Assembly (NCBI GenBank): GCA_012295275.1
Contig: CM022673.1
Span: 2,051,605 to 2,115,604, forward strand
Direction: 5' to 3'
Origin: Chrysomallon squamiferum
Taxonomy: Eukaryota; Mollusca; Gastropoda; Neomphalida; Peltospiridae
DNA: 64,000 nucleotides
Made by a program: the position numbers and the translations under genes. How positions within the stretch are numbered: position 1 is the first letter of the stretch; the number at the start of each line of letters is the position of its first letter. The notes below the pieces were generated by a model. That model was not told the origin of the DNA. It was given only the letters and a program-made list of their open reading frames with translations, and did no database searches. Below, piece by piece: positions 1-13,137 of the stretch.

Positions 1-59
1 ATTCTAGCTCTAAGACATAGCACTCTCTCACATTGTTGTTCTAAAAAAAAATATTTAAA

Positions 60-640
60 AAATTTACTGCATTTGAAGGCTTGCCAAATGTAATATAAAT
101 GTATTAAATTAATTCTATTGTGAGATGCAATAGAGAATGAACTGAATTAATACTCTTGCCAAAAGTAATATAAAATGTTTCAATTAATTATCCTGCCTAA
201 TGTAATATAAAAGGCAATAATATTCTTGTCAAATGTAACATAAAATGTACTAAATTAATACTATTACCAGATGTATTATAGAATATAGTAAATTAATATT
301 CTTGCCAAATGTAATATAAAATGCATTAATATTGTCAAATGTAACATAATATGTATAAAATTAATATTCTTGTCAAATGTAACATATAATGTATTAAATT
401 AATATTCTTGTCAAGTGTAATACCAATATGTATAAAACTAAAACTTTTGCCAAATGTAATTATAATTAATTTACCGAACAAACAAAACAGCTGAATAATA
501 ACCATAGCACTCATTCACACTATAAGTGTTTGCTACATCCATTACATTAATAATCCTGCCAAATGTTATATAAAATGTATTAAATTAATTATTTTGCCAA
601 TGTAATTATAATAAGTGTATGGATATATTCATTACATTAA
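60..640. repeat. AT-rich degenerate minisatellite
   Basis: About a dozen variants of TTGCCAAATGTAATATAAAA with TGTATTAAATTAATATTC follow each other with irregular spacing. Units vary between about 30 and 60 bp. The array probably continues beyond the left window edge. Confidence 0.8.
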
Positions 641-1319
641 CACTGTCACCAGCTGTCAATGGAAATACTGTATGAATTTCTTTCTTCATTAAAAAAAAAA
701 AAAAAAAAAAAAAAAATCCTGCATTTTAATATTGATATTCATGCCCTTTTCCTATGCATAAATAAAAAGATTTGATGTTTGTATCTGTTTCTTATTTTAT
801 TTATTTATTTTTTTTTTTGGTTTATTATTATTATTTTTATTTTTTTATTTTTTTTTTTTATTTTATTATTATTTTTTTTTTACCAGACAGATTAGTAAGA
901 GATAGTTAATTACAAAATATCAATCTGAACTTATTTGGTGTCCTTCCATTTTGCCTTTGACCCAATTTGCCTTCAGCATGGAAAGATGGCATTTAACTTT
1001 AATCTTATATCTAAGAATCTATAATGGAACATTACTTATTTTCACTGTAATATAATACTCAGCTCCAAGTCACTCAGACAGCTAATTGTTTCATGATGTC
1101 ATGTTTACCCATTTTGTACTAAAATAATATTTGCTTTCTGAAATATCTTCATCTCTGTCTTTTTGTCTATATATCTCGGTCTTTACCATGTTTACATTTA
1201 TTTTCCCTATTTCTCTCCTTTGCAACTAAACAATTTAATTTCCTTCTTCTTTTCCATCATGTTTTCTTCTTCCTTCCTTTTTTCATCAAACATTGGTTTC
1301 AGATATTTACCCCTCTTTC

Positions 1320-1321
1320 TT

Positions 1322-1367
<46 letters not shown>

Positions 1368-1400
1368 ACACACACACACACTCACGCACACACAAACACC
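1320..1400. repeat. (CT)n then (CA)n compound microsatellite
   Basis: A run of TC dinucleotides at about 1326-1361 passes into an imperfect CA run. Reading frames across it are artefacts. Confidence 0.95.
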
Positions 1401-1449
1401 CAACAACAAACAACAAATAAAAACCTACACACTAAAAGAAGCAAAGACC

Positions 1450-1455
1450 TTTATT
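1450..1455 (-). terminator. Candidate polyadenylation signal AATAAA for gene 2
   Basis: The minus strand reads AATAAAGGTCTTTGC, about 150 bp after the candidate stop at 1602, followed by T- and GT-rich sequence. It supports but does not prove a transcript end here; such hexamers are frequent in AT-rich DNA. Confidence 0.3.
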
Positions 1456-1601
1456 AACTGAATCTTCTAGAATTTTAAAGCTGAAAAACAATATTGATGT
1501 AATTCTTCATTAATGATGAATCAAACTGTAATTACCAGTTATTAACTATAAATTACACACTACAAAGCCAGTGCACCCAGCATGAGTATGTCTGAGTTGT
1601 G

Positions 1602-1719
1602 TTAGCTATCTTGTACAGAGAACATCAGAGATAAACAACTATCTATTGGTGACCTGGAAGAGGGCTGCAGCTGATCACAGCACTCATCTGACATGTTGTG
1701 GGTCAAAGGATCTACCCTC
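1602..1719 (-). CDS. Unnamed gene 2, candidate last exon
   Basis: A 118-nt stretch after ggctgttag encodes RVDPLTHNMSDECCDQLQPS, then SRSPIDSCLSLMFSVQDS and a stop. Its Ser/Asp-rich composition resembles exon 3. A second acceptor (catgtcag, exon start 1687) is phase 1 and would join directly to exon 3. An AATAAA lies about 150 bp downstream. With candidate exon 4 the gene would encode about 185 residues. Transcript evidence is absent. Confidence 0.35.
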
Positions 1720-3072
1720 CTAACAGCCATCATTTGATTATTTTCATTTCCAAAACAGTAGCATATGTGTGGTTTATCAAAGACCATCACATGTGGAATC
1801 TCCCGATATGAGAATTATGCATATATATATATATATAAAAGATTCCTTCTTGTTAATAGCAAAGGCAGGTTTTTTTTTTTTTGTAGATTTGATGAGAAAT
1901 ATAAAAAAATCTTATATCAAATCAGTTTATAATAGCAAATTAATCAATGTGCTGCGGTAGTGAAGATAATAAAACATAATAATAAAAATTGCAAATAAAT
2001 AATACTAAACAAATAAATAATATTTTCTTCTGTATTAAAATACATCAAATCTTCACCTCAGTGAATGTTTCTGCACAACAGTACTTCATTTCATCGAGGT
2101 TAATGAAAACTACTGAAGCATTAAAAATGAAGAAAAAGAAGAATCCTAACTCATTATATGTTGTGCCTGCAGTAGCAGTGTATCTTTAGATGCAGCCGTG
2201 CTGAATTACATCACACTCTGTGCATCTAACTAATGTAAGAAATAGACTAATTATTATTACGAAAACTCCAGACCACTTTCACAGACACACTCATGTGAAG
2301 CTAATTACACAGAATTATTTCAAGACTAAGGTTTTTTTTAAAAAAACAGTATCATCATTACCCAGAGCTATATGAAATTTTAAAAAAAGAAGGAGGAGAC
2401 AAAAAGAAAAGGAATGATACACAGGGCACTAAAAAGAAATTTGTAGCTCATTTTTGGTGACAAAACAAAATGGTTTCCTTGTATGATATTTAACTGTCAC
2501 CATGTTTTTAAATTAAATAATTAATTACAAGATCTGAAGTAAAAATGTCAACAGTTTCTGCTATCTAATTTTTTGTATAAATATATATATATATATATTT
2601 TTTAAATGAATTACTTTAATGTTACTCAATATTTTGAACAGCTGTTAAATTTATGTACTGTTTTTCTCTTCTTTTTTCGTAGTTTTTTTCTAAAACATCA
2701 TTATGTTCTTTTCTGCCAACTTAATCATTGTAGTACTGTAATATTTTAAATGTACATATTTACAGATTAAAAATTGATATAGTACATATTATTTTGAATT
2801 TTAGAAAATTGTGGTTACTAATATTCAAAATTTAAATCTTGAGAAACTTTTACTGAAAACATAAAAATATTCAGGTGAGTTGTTTATAAATCGTGGAGGT
2901 TTTTTTTTATTTCTTGTTATATTTTTTGATGAAAAGTATTTGCAAAGGGAATTTTTCAATGTATACATGGGTATTTACACTTACAAACAAAATCCTTTAA
3001 AGCAATTAATCTAATGCATTTGCAAATAAAATTTATATTTGCAGAATGCTTTAAAGCTGTGGACACTTCAAA

Positions 3073-3118
<46 letters not shown>

Positions 3119-5800
3119 TACATACCACAGAAACAGGGATATACAGGGACATATACAAGCTTACAAACTGGAAAAATAAACATTACATTCCCAAACAGTA
3201 TATAACTGGAAAACCTGATCAGTGTATAATAACTAAGATGGTGACATTTACAAACAAAATATTTTGAAACAGTATATGAACTGTAAATACTTACAACAAC
3301 AACAACAAAAAATTAAAAATAAAAACAAATGAATCTTTTTATATGTAAACAAGACACTTTCATTTAAGAAACAAACCACTGAACGTATTTATACATCTAA
3401 TTATAAATTTATTCTAAATCATATAATTGTTATGAACCACAGAAACACAATTTTACAGCAGAATGTTAAAGGAAATTACAAATTATTCAAAACAGCATAC
3501 AAAACATACAAACTACTTTTGTTTTTTTCAAGCTCTATATAAATTGATTGAATCATAAATGCAGAGAATTCTAGAAACTAAAATTGTTCTACACAATATA
3601 TGAACTGCATACAAGAAATAAATAAATAAAAAGACCTGTCTGGAAGCAGTACATTAACAATAGATACACTTTATTGATGTAACCTGCACATCAAAGTTAA
3701 CTACCTGACAGCAAACAAACTTACCTCACATGGCTGAACTGGAAAGCAAAACCTGCCTAGTACAGAGTATCCATTACCAGTATCCCAGACTGTTTGTACA
3801 GGTCAACAAAACTCACCACAGTAAATTAACATTCCAGAATATTTGCTAAGCTCTCAGTTTTATGTCTTCCTAAACTCCACCTGACAATCAATATTGGTCA
3901 CTAATAGCCATGAAAATAACAATCTATCGGACAAAACTCTTTCAGCATTTGCGGGGAATCCTATCATCAGAAAGCGCACAGTGTCAGTAATGCACTCTTA
4001 TCAAGTTTGTTTTCTGTGCTTCACTGATACTGAAACACGTGTACCAGAACGGAATTCTTACTCACACACACACACAGCACTCTGGTAATCAAACAAATCA
4101 GTCCGCTTAGCAAGTTAGACCCTTTGTGTGAGCTTTTTTGTCAATGTTCTTTTTTTGTGTGTGTGTGTGTGTGTGTGTCTATAATAATTTATGGGTTTTT
4201 TTTTTAAATTTTATTCTTTGATGAAATGAAGACATTTACGTTTAGTATTTACAAAGGAAATGTTTCAACATTTTACACTTACAAATAAAATCCTCCTAGA
4301 AATAACTGACCTAACACACTGATTTTATTTTGTTTTTTTAAATCAAAGTTAAAAAAAAAAACAACATTAAACAACTTCAGTTTCACCATTCCATTAATTC
4401 AGCTTCCAATGATTCAGTCTACAGATCTGACATATCTTCAAAAATACTGCTTGCAGGACATTAAGAAAGATAAGAAAAATTCTGACTAATGATGAAGACA
4501 TTCTGCAGATATTAAACTGTAAAAAGACGGTAAAAAAAAAAAAAAAAAAAAAAAAAGATTATCCTTTCTAGCTCAGATATTATGATATCAGGCTTTGAAC
4601 AGATACTAGATAAAGCATTTGGAATAGTGTCAAAAATAATCAGGAACAAACGTAACAGACCTTCAGATCAATCTGCAGAATGCCAGCAACAAAACCTGAC
4701 AATACATACATAAATATATTCATTCAAAAAATACATGTAAATAATATATATATAGATATCAATGAAATATAAAGCAGTATGTACCTATATGGCAAATACC
4801 TATATGCACCCACCTATGCAATAAAGACCAAGTTAATAGCATGTGCAAAATACACACATACTCTGTGAAAAACATTTTTAATACAGCTATGGAACATCGA
4901 ATGTATCAGTAAGTAAAATTAAATTGAAAGCATTGAAAAATAATGCCTAAAGCCTAGACAAGTACACTGGTAACAAAATGTATTAATACAGCACTTAATG
5001 TTATTCCTTTTATGTCACAGCTTGCAGATTTCAAATCAAAATAAATCAACAACTTTAAAGTGTAACACTTCAAACAGAATCAGTAACAATAAATAAAACT
5101 ACAATTTCAACAACAGGAAAAAGAAACAATGACATATCTGAAAAACATTTTTCATTTTTGTAAAAATTAACTAAGATGAGCATATAAGATAGGTAAAAAG
5201 TAAGACTGAAATGCATGTGTTTGTGTGTGTGCATGCATGTGTTTGTGTGTGTGTCTATGTGTATCTTTCTCAGGACATCATTTATTGATGTTTGATATGG
5301 AAGGCGCTAAACAGCCTCTGGATTAACAAATGTTCTAAACCATCAGTTAATAAGCATCTCTTCTTGCTTTCCTTGACACATTCCAAGACCATCTCAAATT
5401 AAAGCGCTTGGCTGGAAATCTGGAAGGCTTTTAACTCTAATATCATCTCTTTGAATCGACTATCAAACTCAGGGATCAATAGTGTTGTCAAAGGATTGCT
5501 TCTTGAAATAAATAGGCTTCTTTTTGAACTACAGCATTTCATCGATAACAATCTATTTGTCTTATGACCACAAGATATAAACTGGAGCTGGATTGGTCAG
5601 AGGTGGGAAGTTTTGTTGCTATTGTTTTCTTTCCTCCATAAAAAATTAATGGATATATTGTATCCTGTAAAATATAACTGTTAATGCAGATTATATGACT
5701 GACTTACAGTTAAAATATTTTTTCTTAACTAAATCATTTAACTAATATCTGACACAAATCTCCAAATTTTCTCTTTAGGAGATGACATTAAGTTTACTAC
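1720..5800. other. Presumed gene 2 intron, no further exon supported
   Basis: This is AT-rich unique DNA with the (AC)n at 3073, a (TG)n at about 4157-4179, a poly(A) run near 4530 and TGTG/TGCATG variants at 5217-5262. A minus-strand open stretch at 5399-5581 is treated as a finding, not as an exon. Confidence 0.4.
3073..3123. repeat. (AC)n microsatellite
   Basis: About twenty AC units end in ATACATAC. Confidence 0.95.
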
Positions 5801-5903
5801 AATTGATTGGTAGCAAGATCAGTTCTCCTCATGGCTCCTCTTAGTCTGTTTTCCTGTGTCAGCCAAAGCTGTACAATATGTAATCCTATCTCTGGGAAGG
5901 TGC
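5801..5903 (-). CDS. Unnamed gene 2, candidate exon 4
   Basis: After acceptor gatattttacag, a 103-nt open stretch reads TFPEIGLHIVQLWLTQENRL and then RGAMRRTDLATNQ, ending at a weak donor TT|GTAGTA. Entry phase 1 fits exon 3 and exit phase 2 fits the candidate last exon. The peptide could extend the helix begun in exon 3. A better pyrimidine-rich acceptor just upstream (tattgctgcag) is out of phase with exon 3. This exon is tentative. Confidence 0.35.
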
Positions 5904-7967
5904 CTGTAAAATATCCCTTTCTGCTAGTCAAACAACAGAAGCCCAGTGGACTGCAGCAATAGGGGTTCTTTTCATTATGTGCCTGGTTTCTGATTACATA
6001 TGCATACCATATAAATATATAAATGTAAATTAATACTGCCAGTATAACATTAAACAAAACATTTCTTCTTTTCATGTTTACAAATATCAACTTGTCACAT
6101 ATATTTTCTTCTTTTTATCATTTATGTCTTTTTTTAATATATTTTTTTATTCTAAATGAATTGAAAGGCTCTGAGAAATGCAACTAGGATCACATATCTT
6201 CTGAGACAGAAACTAATAAAAAACAAAATCCTTTCATTTTTCTGGTATTTATTTTCAAGCAATACTTTATTATTATTTTTTACCATCAGGTGAAACCTCT
6301 GAAGCAGTTATAAGCTGTCTGGAGAGAATTTTACTACCCTTCATCACACTAGAATATAAAGTGCTTGATTTCATTACACTTTTTCAGTACTTAGAGGTGA
6401 AAGCCAGTGTGTTTCTGCCAATTTCTACTCAAAGGGAATAATAATAATAATAATAAAAATAAAAAAAAAAAAACACTTTTAATCATCCAATTTTATGAGA
6501 AAAAACATGATGAATTATGAATACTAGGCTTAAAGGAACTTAATGTAATTTCCTTCATCCTGAAAGATTGTCTTGAAATGTACATGAATTATTCATGTCA
6601 ATCCAATTAGCTAACACAAATTGTGTTAGTGTATGTCTTATGAAGGAAAAAATAGATAATGCATACACAACAACATCATAGAATCAGACATTTTTCTTCA
6701 TATGAGCAATTTACAGAAACTTAATGTCTATCAAATGGTAAACAAAACTGAAAAAAGAACAAGAGAATTTTTCTTCATCCAATAAACTATCATTGAAAAA
6801 GACAAGACAAAAGAGCAACAGAGAAAAAATATTTTAGTAACGATGGTGACATTATATAAAGCAGCTAACTAAATAATCTGAACAGAAAAATCTCTTTTTG
6901 TAAATATGCATTTATTTACCATTCTAACTACTTACCAGTATCAGATAGGCCCAATATAAAACAACTATTCTATTTTTAAGATTATTTGGAAAGTAGTAAC
7001 ATACTCTCTTTATAGCTGAACTGCAAACATTTTCCATAATTATCGCTATATGTCAAAAATTATTTTTATAAATGAAGTGTTTATTTTGACATATTCTGTA
7101 AAACAAAGACTTGTTTGCAGTTACTTGTTTTTAAGATACAAGTTAAAACTATGTAAACATCACTGCTTTACCGTCATTAAAAACAATATTGTGAAATTCT
7201 CTCCAGTTACCTGTAACAATTCAAATGTAATGTATATGCTTGATATGATTTAATAAACTCTAGATATTAACTGCTGTTGATTTTCTTTTCTTTTTTCCTT
7301 TATCTCTTTATCTAGGTTTGTTGTTGGTTTTTCTTTTGTTTTTATGAGGAGGGGCCGTGATTGTTTGTTTTTGTTTGTTTTTTTTGTTTTTGGGGGTTGG
7401 GTGAAGTCAGTGTTTTTTTTTTTTTTAAATATTATTTTATTTATTTCATTTTATTATTATTATTATTATTTTCATGGGCTTCATTTTATTTTTCTTAATT
7501 ATCTGTAGTACCAATAAAATAGTTGTATGGATCAATTAATTAGTTCTGATAGTTTGGAGTAGATACTAGTACCTGAAATTACTGAGGATTGATTAAATAA
7601 TGTTAAACATATGTTATACATATGATATATGTACCAGTACAAAAAAACTTGTTTGGATCAATTATTTACAAATATACATAAACATGCCATTATAAACACA
7701 CTGTCTAGCAACAAAATATGTAATTTTAACTAAAAAATCAAATGCATCATGTTCATTTTGAAGTCACATTTGTCATAAATACTGAAGAAATGTTCAGAAG
7801 GTCTAAAATAAAAAAAATATATGAAAAACAGTATTTCTATAGCTACACAAAACATAGTAGTAACAGCTTTTTATTTTGCCTGGAAATAACGATTTTCTGT
7901 TAACAATGTTATTTGCTCGTTAAACAGTAAACACGTTTTTAATGTGTGCTTTTTTGGATGGGTATTG

Positions 7968-8195
7968 ATGTATATGAGTATGTATGTATATAAGTATGTA
8001 TGTATGTAAGTATGTATGTAAATGTGTTTAAGTGTGAGTGTGTGTGTATAAATACACATGCATTTATGTATATATGTAGGAGCATATATGTGTGTGTATA
8101 TATGTATGTATGTATGTATGAATGTATAAATATATGTTTGTATGTATAAATATGTGTATATATGTACTTATCATTGTATATATGCATTCATGCAT
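7968..8195. repeat. (TATG)n-rich tract
   Basis: Interrupted TATG/TATA/TGTG repeats over about 230 bp; the reading frames in it encode only His/Tyr/Ile-type repeats. Confidence 0.9.
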
Positions 8196-8435
8196 GTATG
8201 TGCACTCAGATGGTTGGATGAATAATGCATTTATTAAAATTAATGGCTTAGTTTCTGTTTTCTAAATATATATTTAGAAAAGTTTTTTTACACATTACAA
8301 TTCAGGGACAGTTGCCAAACAACAAAGCACCCATAATTTAGAAATTATTTACAAACACCAGCTGCTATAAATGATGGTTTCTAAAATGACTGTAGTGTTT
8401 ACCTAGTACTGCTAATTCAGGGAAGGTCAATGTAC

Positions 8436-8440
<5 letters not shown>

Positions 8441-8495
<55 letters not shown>
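8441..8495. repeat. (TG)n microsatellite
   Basis: An uninterrupted run of about 27 TG units. Confidence 0.97.
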
Positions 8496-8497
<2 letters not shown>

Positions 8498-10574
8498 TTG
8501 TATTTACATACTTATTCAATACATGTTTACAAAACATCATAGTTAATTTTTGGGGTTTTTTTAATCATGCTAATGATAACAATTCCTACATAAAATAAGT
8601 AAATAAAGAACATTAATTTAAAAAGTAATTACATTTTTTTTATCAGGTTAAAATCATGCAAAGTGATGGAAATCTTTTTTTTACTGGTACTGAATTAGTT
8701 ATTGTCCATTAAAACTATCTCAAGTGCTATTTAGCCCAACGATATTATGAAAATATGTAAATTAACTTACTAGTGCCTTGTTAAAGTAAAGCTTGTTTGA
8801 AAAAGATTATCACTTATTTATCGGTAGTATAAGCAGATATTATATTAGAAAAAAAAACATACAATTAATACAGGAATAACTAATACTTCACAATTAAAGA
8901 AACTGTGAATTATCTGTTATACTTGAAACTATAAAGATGTAATTCCATGAATATAGTAATTTTACAGATTAAAACAAACCAAACACAAAACAAAAACATT
9001 CACAGATTAAGCATAAAATACGTTATAAATTATTAACATATCCATTAAAAAAAAAAAGGGGAATGAAAACAGAAAAAAAAAAAACCTAATAATTCAAACA
9101 GCAATGAAAAAGAGAATAAATTAATGTTAGACATACATAAGAAGAAGAAGAAGAACAACAACAAAAACAACAACCATTTAGTGCAAAACCTGCAGATAAG
9201 ACAAAAGCAACCGATGTCAGTAGTTCAGTTTTTAAATCAATACAGTCACTTGCGTCAACTTATAGCTGTAATTACCAGAAATCTTTATCAGCTTTATAAG
9301 TGGTTCATCGGTAACAGTTATGTAATAATGAAATAATTTTTGCACTATCTGATGCAGTGACAATGTCAACAGTTAATTTAAACTGGGCCACGTTACGTAA
9401 GGAGATAACATCAGCTGAAAACAATGGAATAATCAGGGTTAATTATGAATGCTTAAAGGCACTGAATGATGGATGGCTGTAACAACAAATGGGTGATTGA
9501 TGTCTCTAATAGTGGCTTCCATATAAAAAAAAACATGATTTGCATAATATTTATTATCTTTTTTTCTCTTTTGCTGTAGAACTAGAAGGGTAAAAAGGAA
9601 AGATTATTTTTAAATCAATCTGTTGTTGTTAAATTGTTGTTATATTATTATGTTAAAACAACGTGAATAAATATAGGTCCCTGGGTAAATCATTTATAAA
9701 ATTACTATTTATTTTCTGAGTCTGCAAAAGATCAACTTATAAATATTTATTGCCTAGATTAGTTAAATGACACAAGGGGAGAAACTCTTAAATTCCTAAT
9801 CCGAAACAAATTTCCCTTGGGATACACTGGAAAACTATTTAAAGAGATTTTACAGTAAAACTAATAACAAGTAAATTGGACATTTTATACATTTGTTGTC
9901 ACAAAGGAAATAAACTGAGTTTAGTTTTAATACAAAATGAAAACTGTATGGAATAAAAGTCATTATTTATATATCTAACAGAAACTTTGATTCACACATA
10001 CAAATATCATTAAATAATTTTAAAAATGTATTCATTAAATGAGACCTAGAATTATTCATGAGATCCATGCCAGTCTTAAATCTTTTTAATAACATATATC
10101 TAGGTTCATGAACATCAGATACTAGATCAACTAGTAACTACTGGAAACTTTTGTCTTATTTTACTTATTTCAAATAAGTTTTTGTTTTACTATTTTATCA
10201 TTATAACTGAAACAAACTTAAAGTAGATCCCTGTATAAATCATTTTAGAGCTTTATAAAACTATAATTTATTTTCCAAATCGTTGTATGTGTATGTATGT
10301 AATAAACAAAAACATAACAATCTTTTGTGACCATTTTTGATTTTTTGGCATCTTAGTGAAAATTCCACATATGATTAAGTGTCATTAAAATCAGATGTTA
10401 ACATAAAAATTTTGTGTTATTTTTCTTTTGTATTAACGTACGAATGAAACAAAAATAAATATTCTGCAGCCATTCCTGAGTAGACTTCTTTCTGGCAGCT
10501 GTGTAAAAGATTAGAATACATTTTAGAAAACAAAACAAATTTAAAAAAGAAATAAATCAGAGAGAGAGACTTAC

Positions 10575-10772
10575 TGCTATGTTCTTTCTGTAATGTGCTT
10601 CTGCAAGCTGCTGCAATCTGTTCAATTGCATGCAGACTGGATGAGTGTGACCCTGAAGGTGATGTCATCTGGTCACTACTGTCCACTTCCCCAGAACTGG
10701 TCAGCAACTGAGTGTCTGGTGAAGATGATGTCACATCAGACTGGTCTTCAAGTACTTCCCTTAAAACTGTCA
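10575..10772 (-). CDS. Unnamed gene 2, exon 3 (Ser-rich)
   Basis: A 198-nt exon follows a ttttttcag acceptor and ends at the strong donor AGCA|GTAAGT. It encodes TVLREVLEDQSDVTSSSPDT, a Ser/Asp-rich stretch, then SSSLHAIEQIAAACRSTLQK. The second half could form a short amphipathic helix. Entry phase 1 matches exon 2; exit phase is 1. Composition suggests a soluble, largely disordered protein. An overlapping plus-strand reading frame here is a shadow. Confidence 0.7.
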
Positions 10773-12444
10773 CTGAAAAAAGGTAACCCTTTTAAAATAA
10801 AATTCGGATGGGGGAATAAAAAAAATCAGTATAACGTTGTAAGATGTTTAAAAATAAAAAAAATAAAATAAAAAGTGGTAGGCATTATTTTTTCAAAGAT
10901 ACATTTAAGAAAAATTCCCCTTTTTTTTGTTGCTCATAATAAAAGTGATAAACACAATATACTCAAAAGACTGAGCCACCATTATATATTTGTATGCAAT
11001 TTTAAATTATAATAATAAAGAATAAAGATGTAATGTTATATTTTGATAGGAAAAAAAATGTACATACAACTAATATAAAAATTCATCCAAAGTTTATCAT
11101 TTTTCTTGTATCTTCTAACAAAATTTAAATACAGGAACAAACAGATTCCTCCAGTACAAAAAGGTTCAATAATTATTATGATAACAGTAGTAAACAATAT
11201 TGTTTTCATCAGAGGTTATGGTATTTTATATATCTGAAATATAGTATATGTATACTAAACAAACACATATTTAATGACAATACCACAATACATTTTTAAT
11301 ATTAATGATTTTCAAACTCATATTATTTTACATAATAAAACAAGAGGCAAGTCACTCCTGCCACTTTATGGGTAACTTTTTGTCAGTCAGCAAACAAAAA
11401 TCACTAAACTTACTCCTTTTCACACAGAGAAAAACACATTATGAATCAGTTAAACTGAAAAAAAATTGGTTAGTCGTGCAATGCATTCATCTCAATTTAT
11501 GTGTCCTAACTCCTAACTTCTGATTTATATAAGATGATATTCAAAAGAAAAATTTATTGAGTGACAGAAACTGAATATTAACAGAAAAATCTGAATATCA
11601 TGAAAACCAAAAAAGCTGTATTAATTTGGTAATCTGATATATTAGTTATCACTGTTGCTGATACTGATAAATAATATTAATAATAATGATGGTATTCTTA
11701 CATTATATATATATATATAAAAAGTTCTCCTCATTCACTAGTAAGTAGTTCAAGTATCAATGTGGTAAATAGATTACAGCGCGTGTGTTCTGTTAACTGA
11801 AAGCGAATTAAATTTAAGGATAGTTTTGGTTAATATAATTGTCTCATATTTTGTGTAGATGTTTTACCTAGTTATGTATACACATGCTACACACTGTTAC
11901 TTCACGATCATCAAATCTGAAATTGTAATCATGACATCTGACATGCACGTTTTGTCAACAACAACTGATCCAGTCACAAAATATTTGCCTTCCGGAAGTT
12001 CTCTAGCGCCGCGTTCATTACCAAGTCGAAATAATATGCATTGCATCTGTTATTCTATTAATAAATTCCACTTACCAAATATATAGAAAATATAATCTGA
12101 ATGTTTGATACTTTAAAACAATTTCTTTACGCAATGACTACATGCAAACATCCGATTTCTGCATGGGATGGCTGTGTTGTTGTTGTTTATGGCACTAAAT
12201 CGTTTCTGAGCTAACTGCGCCTGCCTGCAAGAAATCATTACCGGTTCCGTGTTGTAAGTTAGCTGCTCTTTCGATGAAAAAAAGGGGGAGGTAAAAAAAA
12301 TTCCATACTGAAAAGAACAGTTATCGAATGATAATCAAATACGACAGTTATGAATCAAAGATTAAATTTACTTTATTCCAAAAAGCTTATTCTACATTAC
12401 AATTTTCCTTGATAAAAAACATAAAAATAAAAATAAATATTTAC
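10773..12444. other. Gene 2 intron 2
   Basis: AT-rich intron bounded by GTAAAT and ttttttcag on the minus strand. It contains a small AT run at about 11706-11719 and no recognisable element. Confidence 0.6.
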
Positions 12445-12541
12445 GTTCTGACATACGCTTGGGTGACGTCTGTTGTTTGGTAAATGATGATACGTTCATG
12501 TGTGTATCAGTTCTTTCTTCAGCAAGAGGCCGTCCATTATC
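12445..12541 (-). CDS. Unnamed gene 2, exon 2
   Basis: A 97-nt exon sits between acceptor gtttttcacag and donor GAAC|GTAAAT. It encodes DNGRPLAEERTDTHMNVSSF followed by TKQQTSPKRMSE, entry phase 0 and exit phase 1. It is polar with no membrane segment and no recognised domain. TSPKR looks like a proline-directed phosphorylation or nuclear-type basic patch, but it is too short to interpret. Confidence 0.65.
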
Positions 12542-12562
12542 CTGTGAAAAACAAACACAAAT

Positions 12563-12567
12563 TATCA

Positions 12568-12609
<42 letters not shown>

Positions 12610-12909
12610 TTACGTGGGGTTTATATATAAAAAAATAAAAAAAATAAAATTATTATTGTTATTTCTTTTTCTTAATTATTTTAAGTATTACTTTTAAATA
12701 TTAAAGGGAAGGATGTTCTATTGGTTTCTTTTACTTCTTTATTTATTATTTATTTATATATTTTTAAGAAATATATTTCAGTTTAACAACAATAATAATA
12801 ATGATGATGATTATGATGACGACAACAACAACAACAACGATAATAATAGTAATAATAATAACAATAATAATAATAATGTAATTAGCAGTCCATTTACTAA
12901 TTCCAGTTA

Positions 12910-12940
<31 letters not shown>

Positions 12941-12945
12941 TGTAT
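12563..12945. repeat. (ATT)n and (AAT/GAT/AAC)n cluster in gene 2 intron 1
   Basis: It comprises a TTA run (12563-12606), an AAT/ATG/ACA mixture (about 12787-12880) and TTA/TTTA at 12906-12945. It fills most of the intron between exons 1 and 2 of gene 2. Confidence 0.9.
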
Positions 12946-13068
12946 TTGTTTTTAAATCATTTATTATATTGCCTTCTAGTTTGTTTTTTTAAAGAAAAAT
13001 GTTGTTAAAAAATCTTTAATATCAATATATAAAAAAAAAAAAATTACAAACGAAAAATTAAAACTTAC

Positions 13069-13110
13069 AGAAGAGTCACTTTCAAAAACTTCGTCTTCGT
13101 AATCGTCCAT
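13069..13110 (-). CDS. Unnamed gene 2, exon 1 (start codon)
   Basis: Fourteen codons, MDDYEDEVFESDSS, precede a strong donor TCT|GTAAGT in phase 0. The start lies in a good initiation context (AAAC before ATGG). The peptide is highly acidic. I do not recognise the family. The gene follows the DRAM-like gene on the same strand, with roughly 10 kb of repeat-rich DNA between them. Confidence rests on three consecutive phase-compatible exons with good splice sites. Confidence 0.65.
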
Positions 13111-13119
13111 GTTTCGTAT

Positions 13120-13137
13120 CCGGAAATCACTTTTATA
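13120..13137 (-). promoter_or_regulatory. TATA-like box and ETS-like site just upstream of gene 2
   Basis: The minus strand carries TATAAAAG (13130-13137) followed by ATTTCCGG (13120-13127, the CCGGAA core of ETS sites) immediately before the start codon. A start site about 30 bp from the TATA would leave almost no leader, so one of the two elements may be fortuitous. Confidence 0.3.

Larger units (their letters stand above)
5904..10574. other. Presumed gene 2 intron 3
   Basis: AT-rich DNA with T-rich low-complexity zones (7270-7480), the TATG tract and the TG array listed separately. Nothing else coding was supported. Confidence 0.4.

Noticed and set aside
10593-10871. Plus-strand open frame over gene 2 exon 3
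   Set aside because: It is antisense to a minus-strand exon with good splice sites and has no splice or start context of its own.
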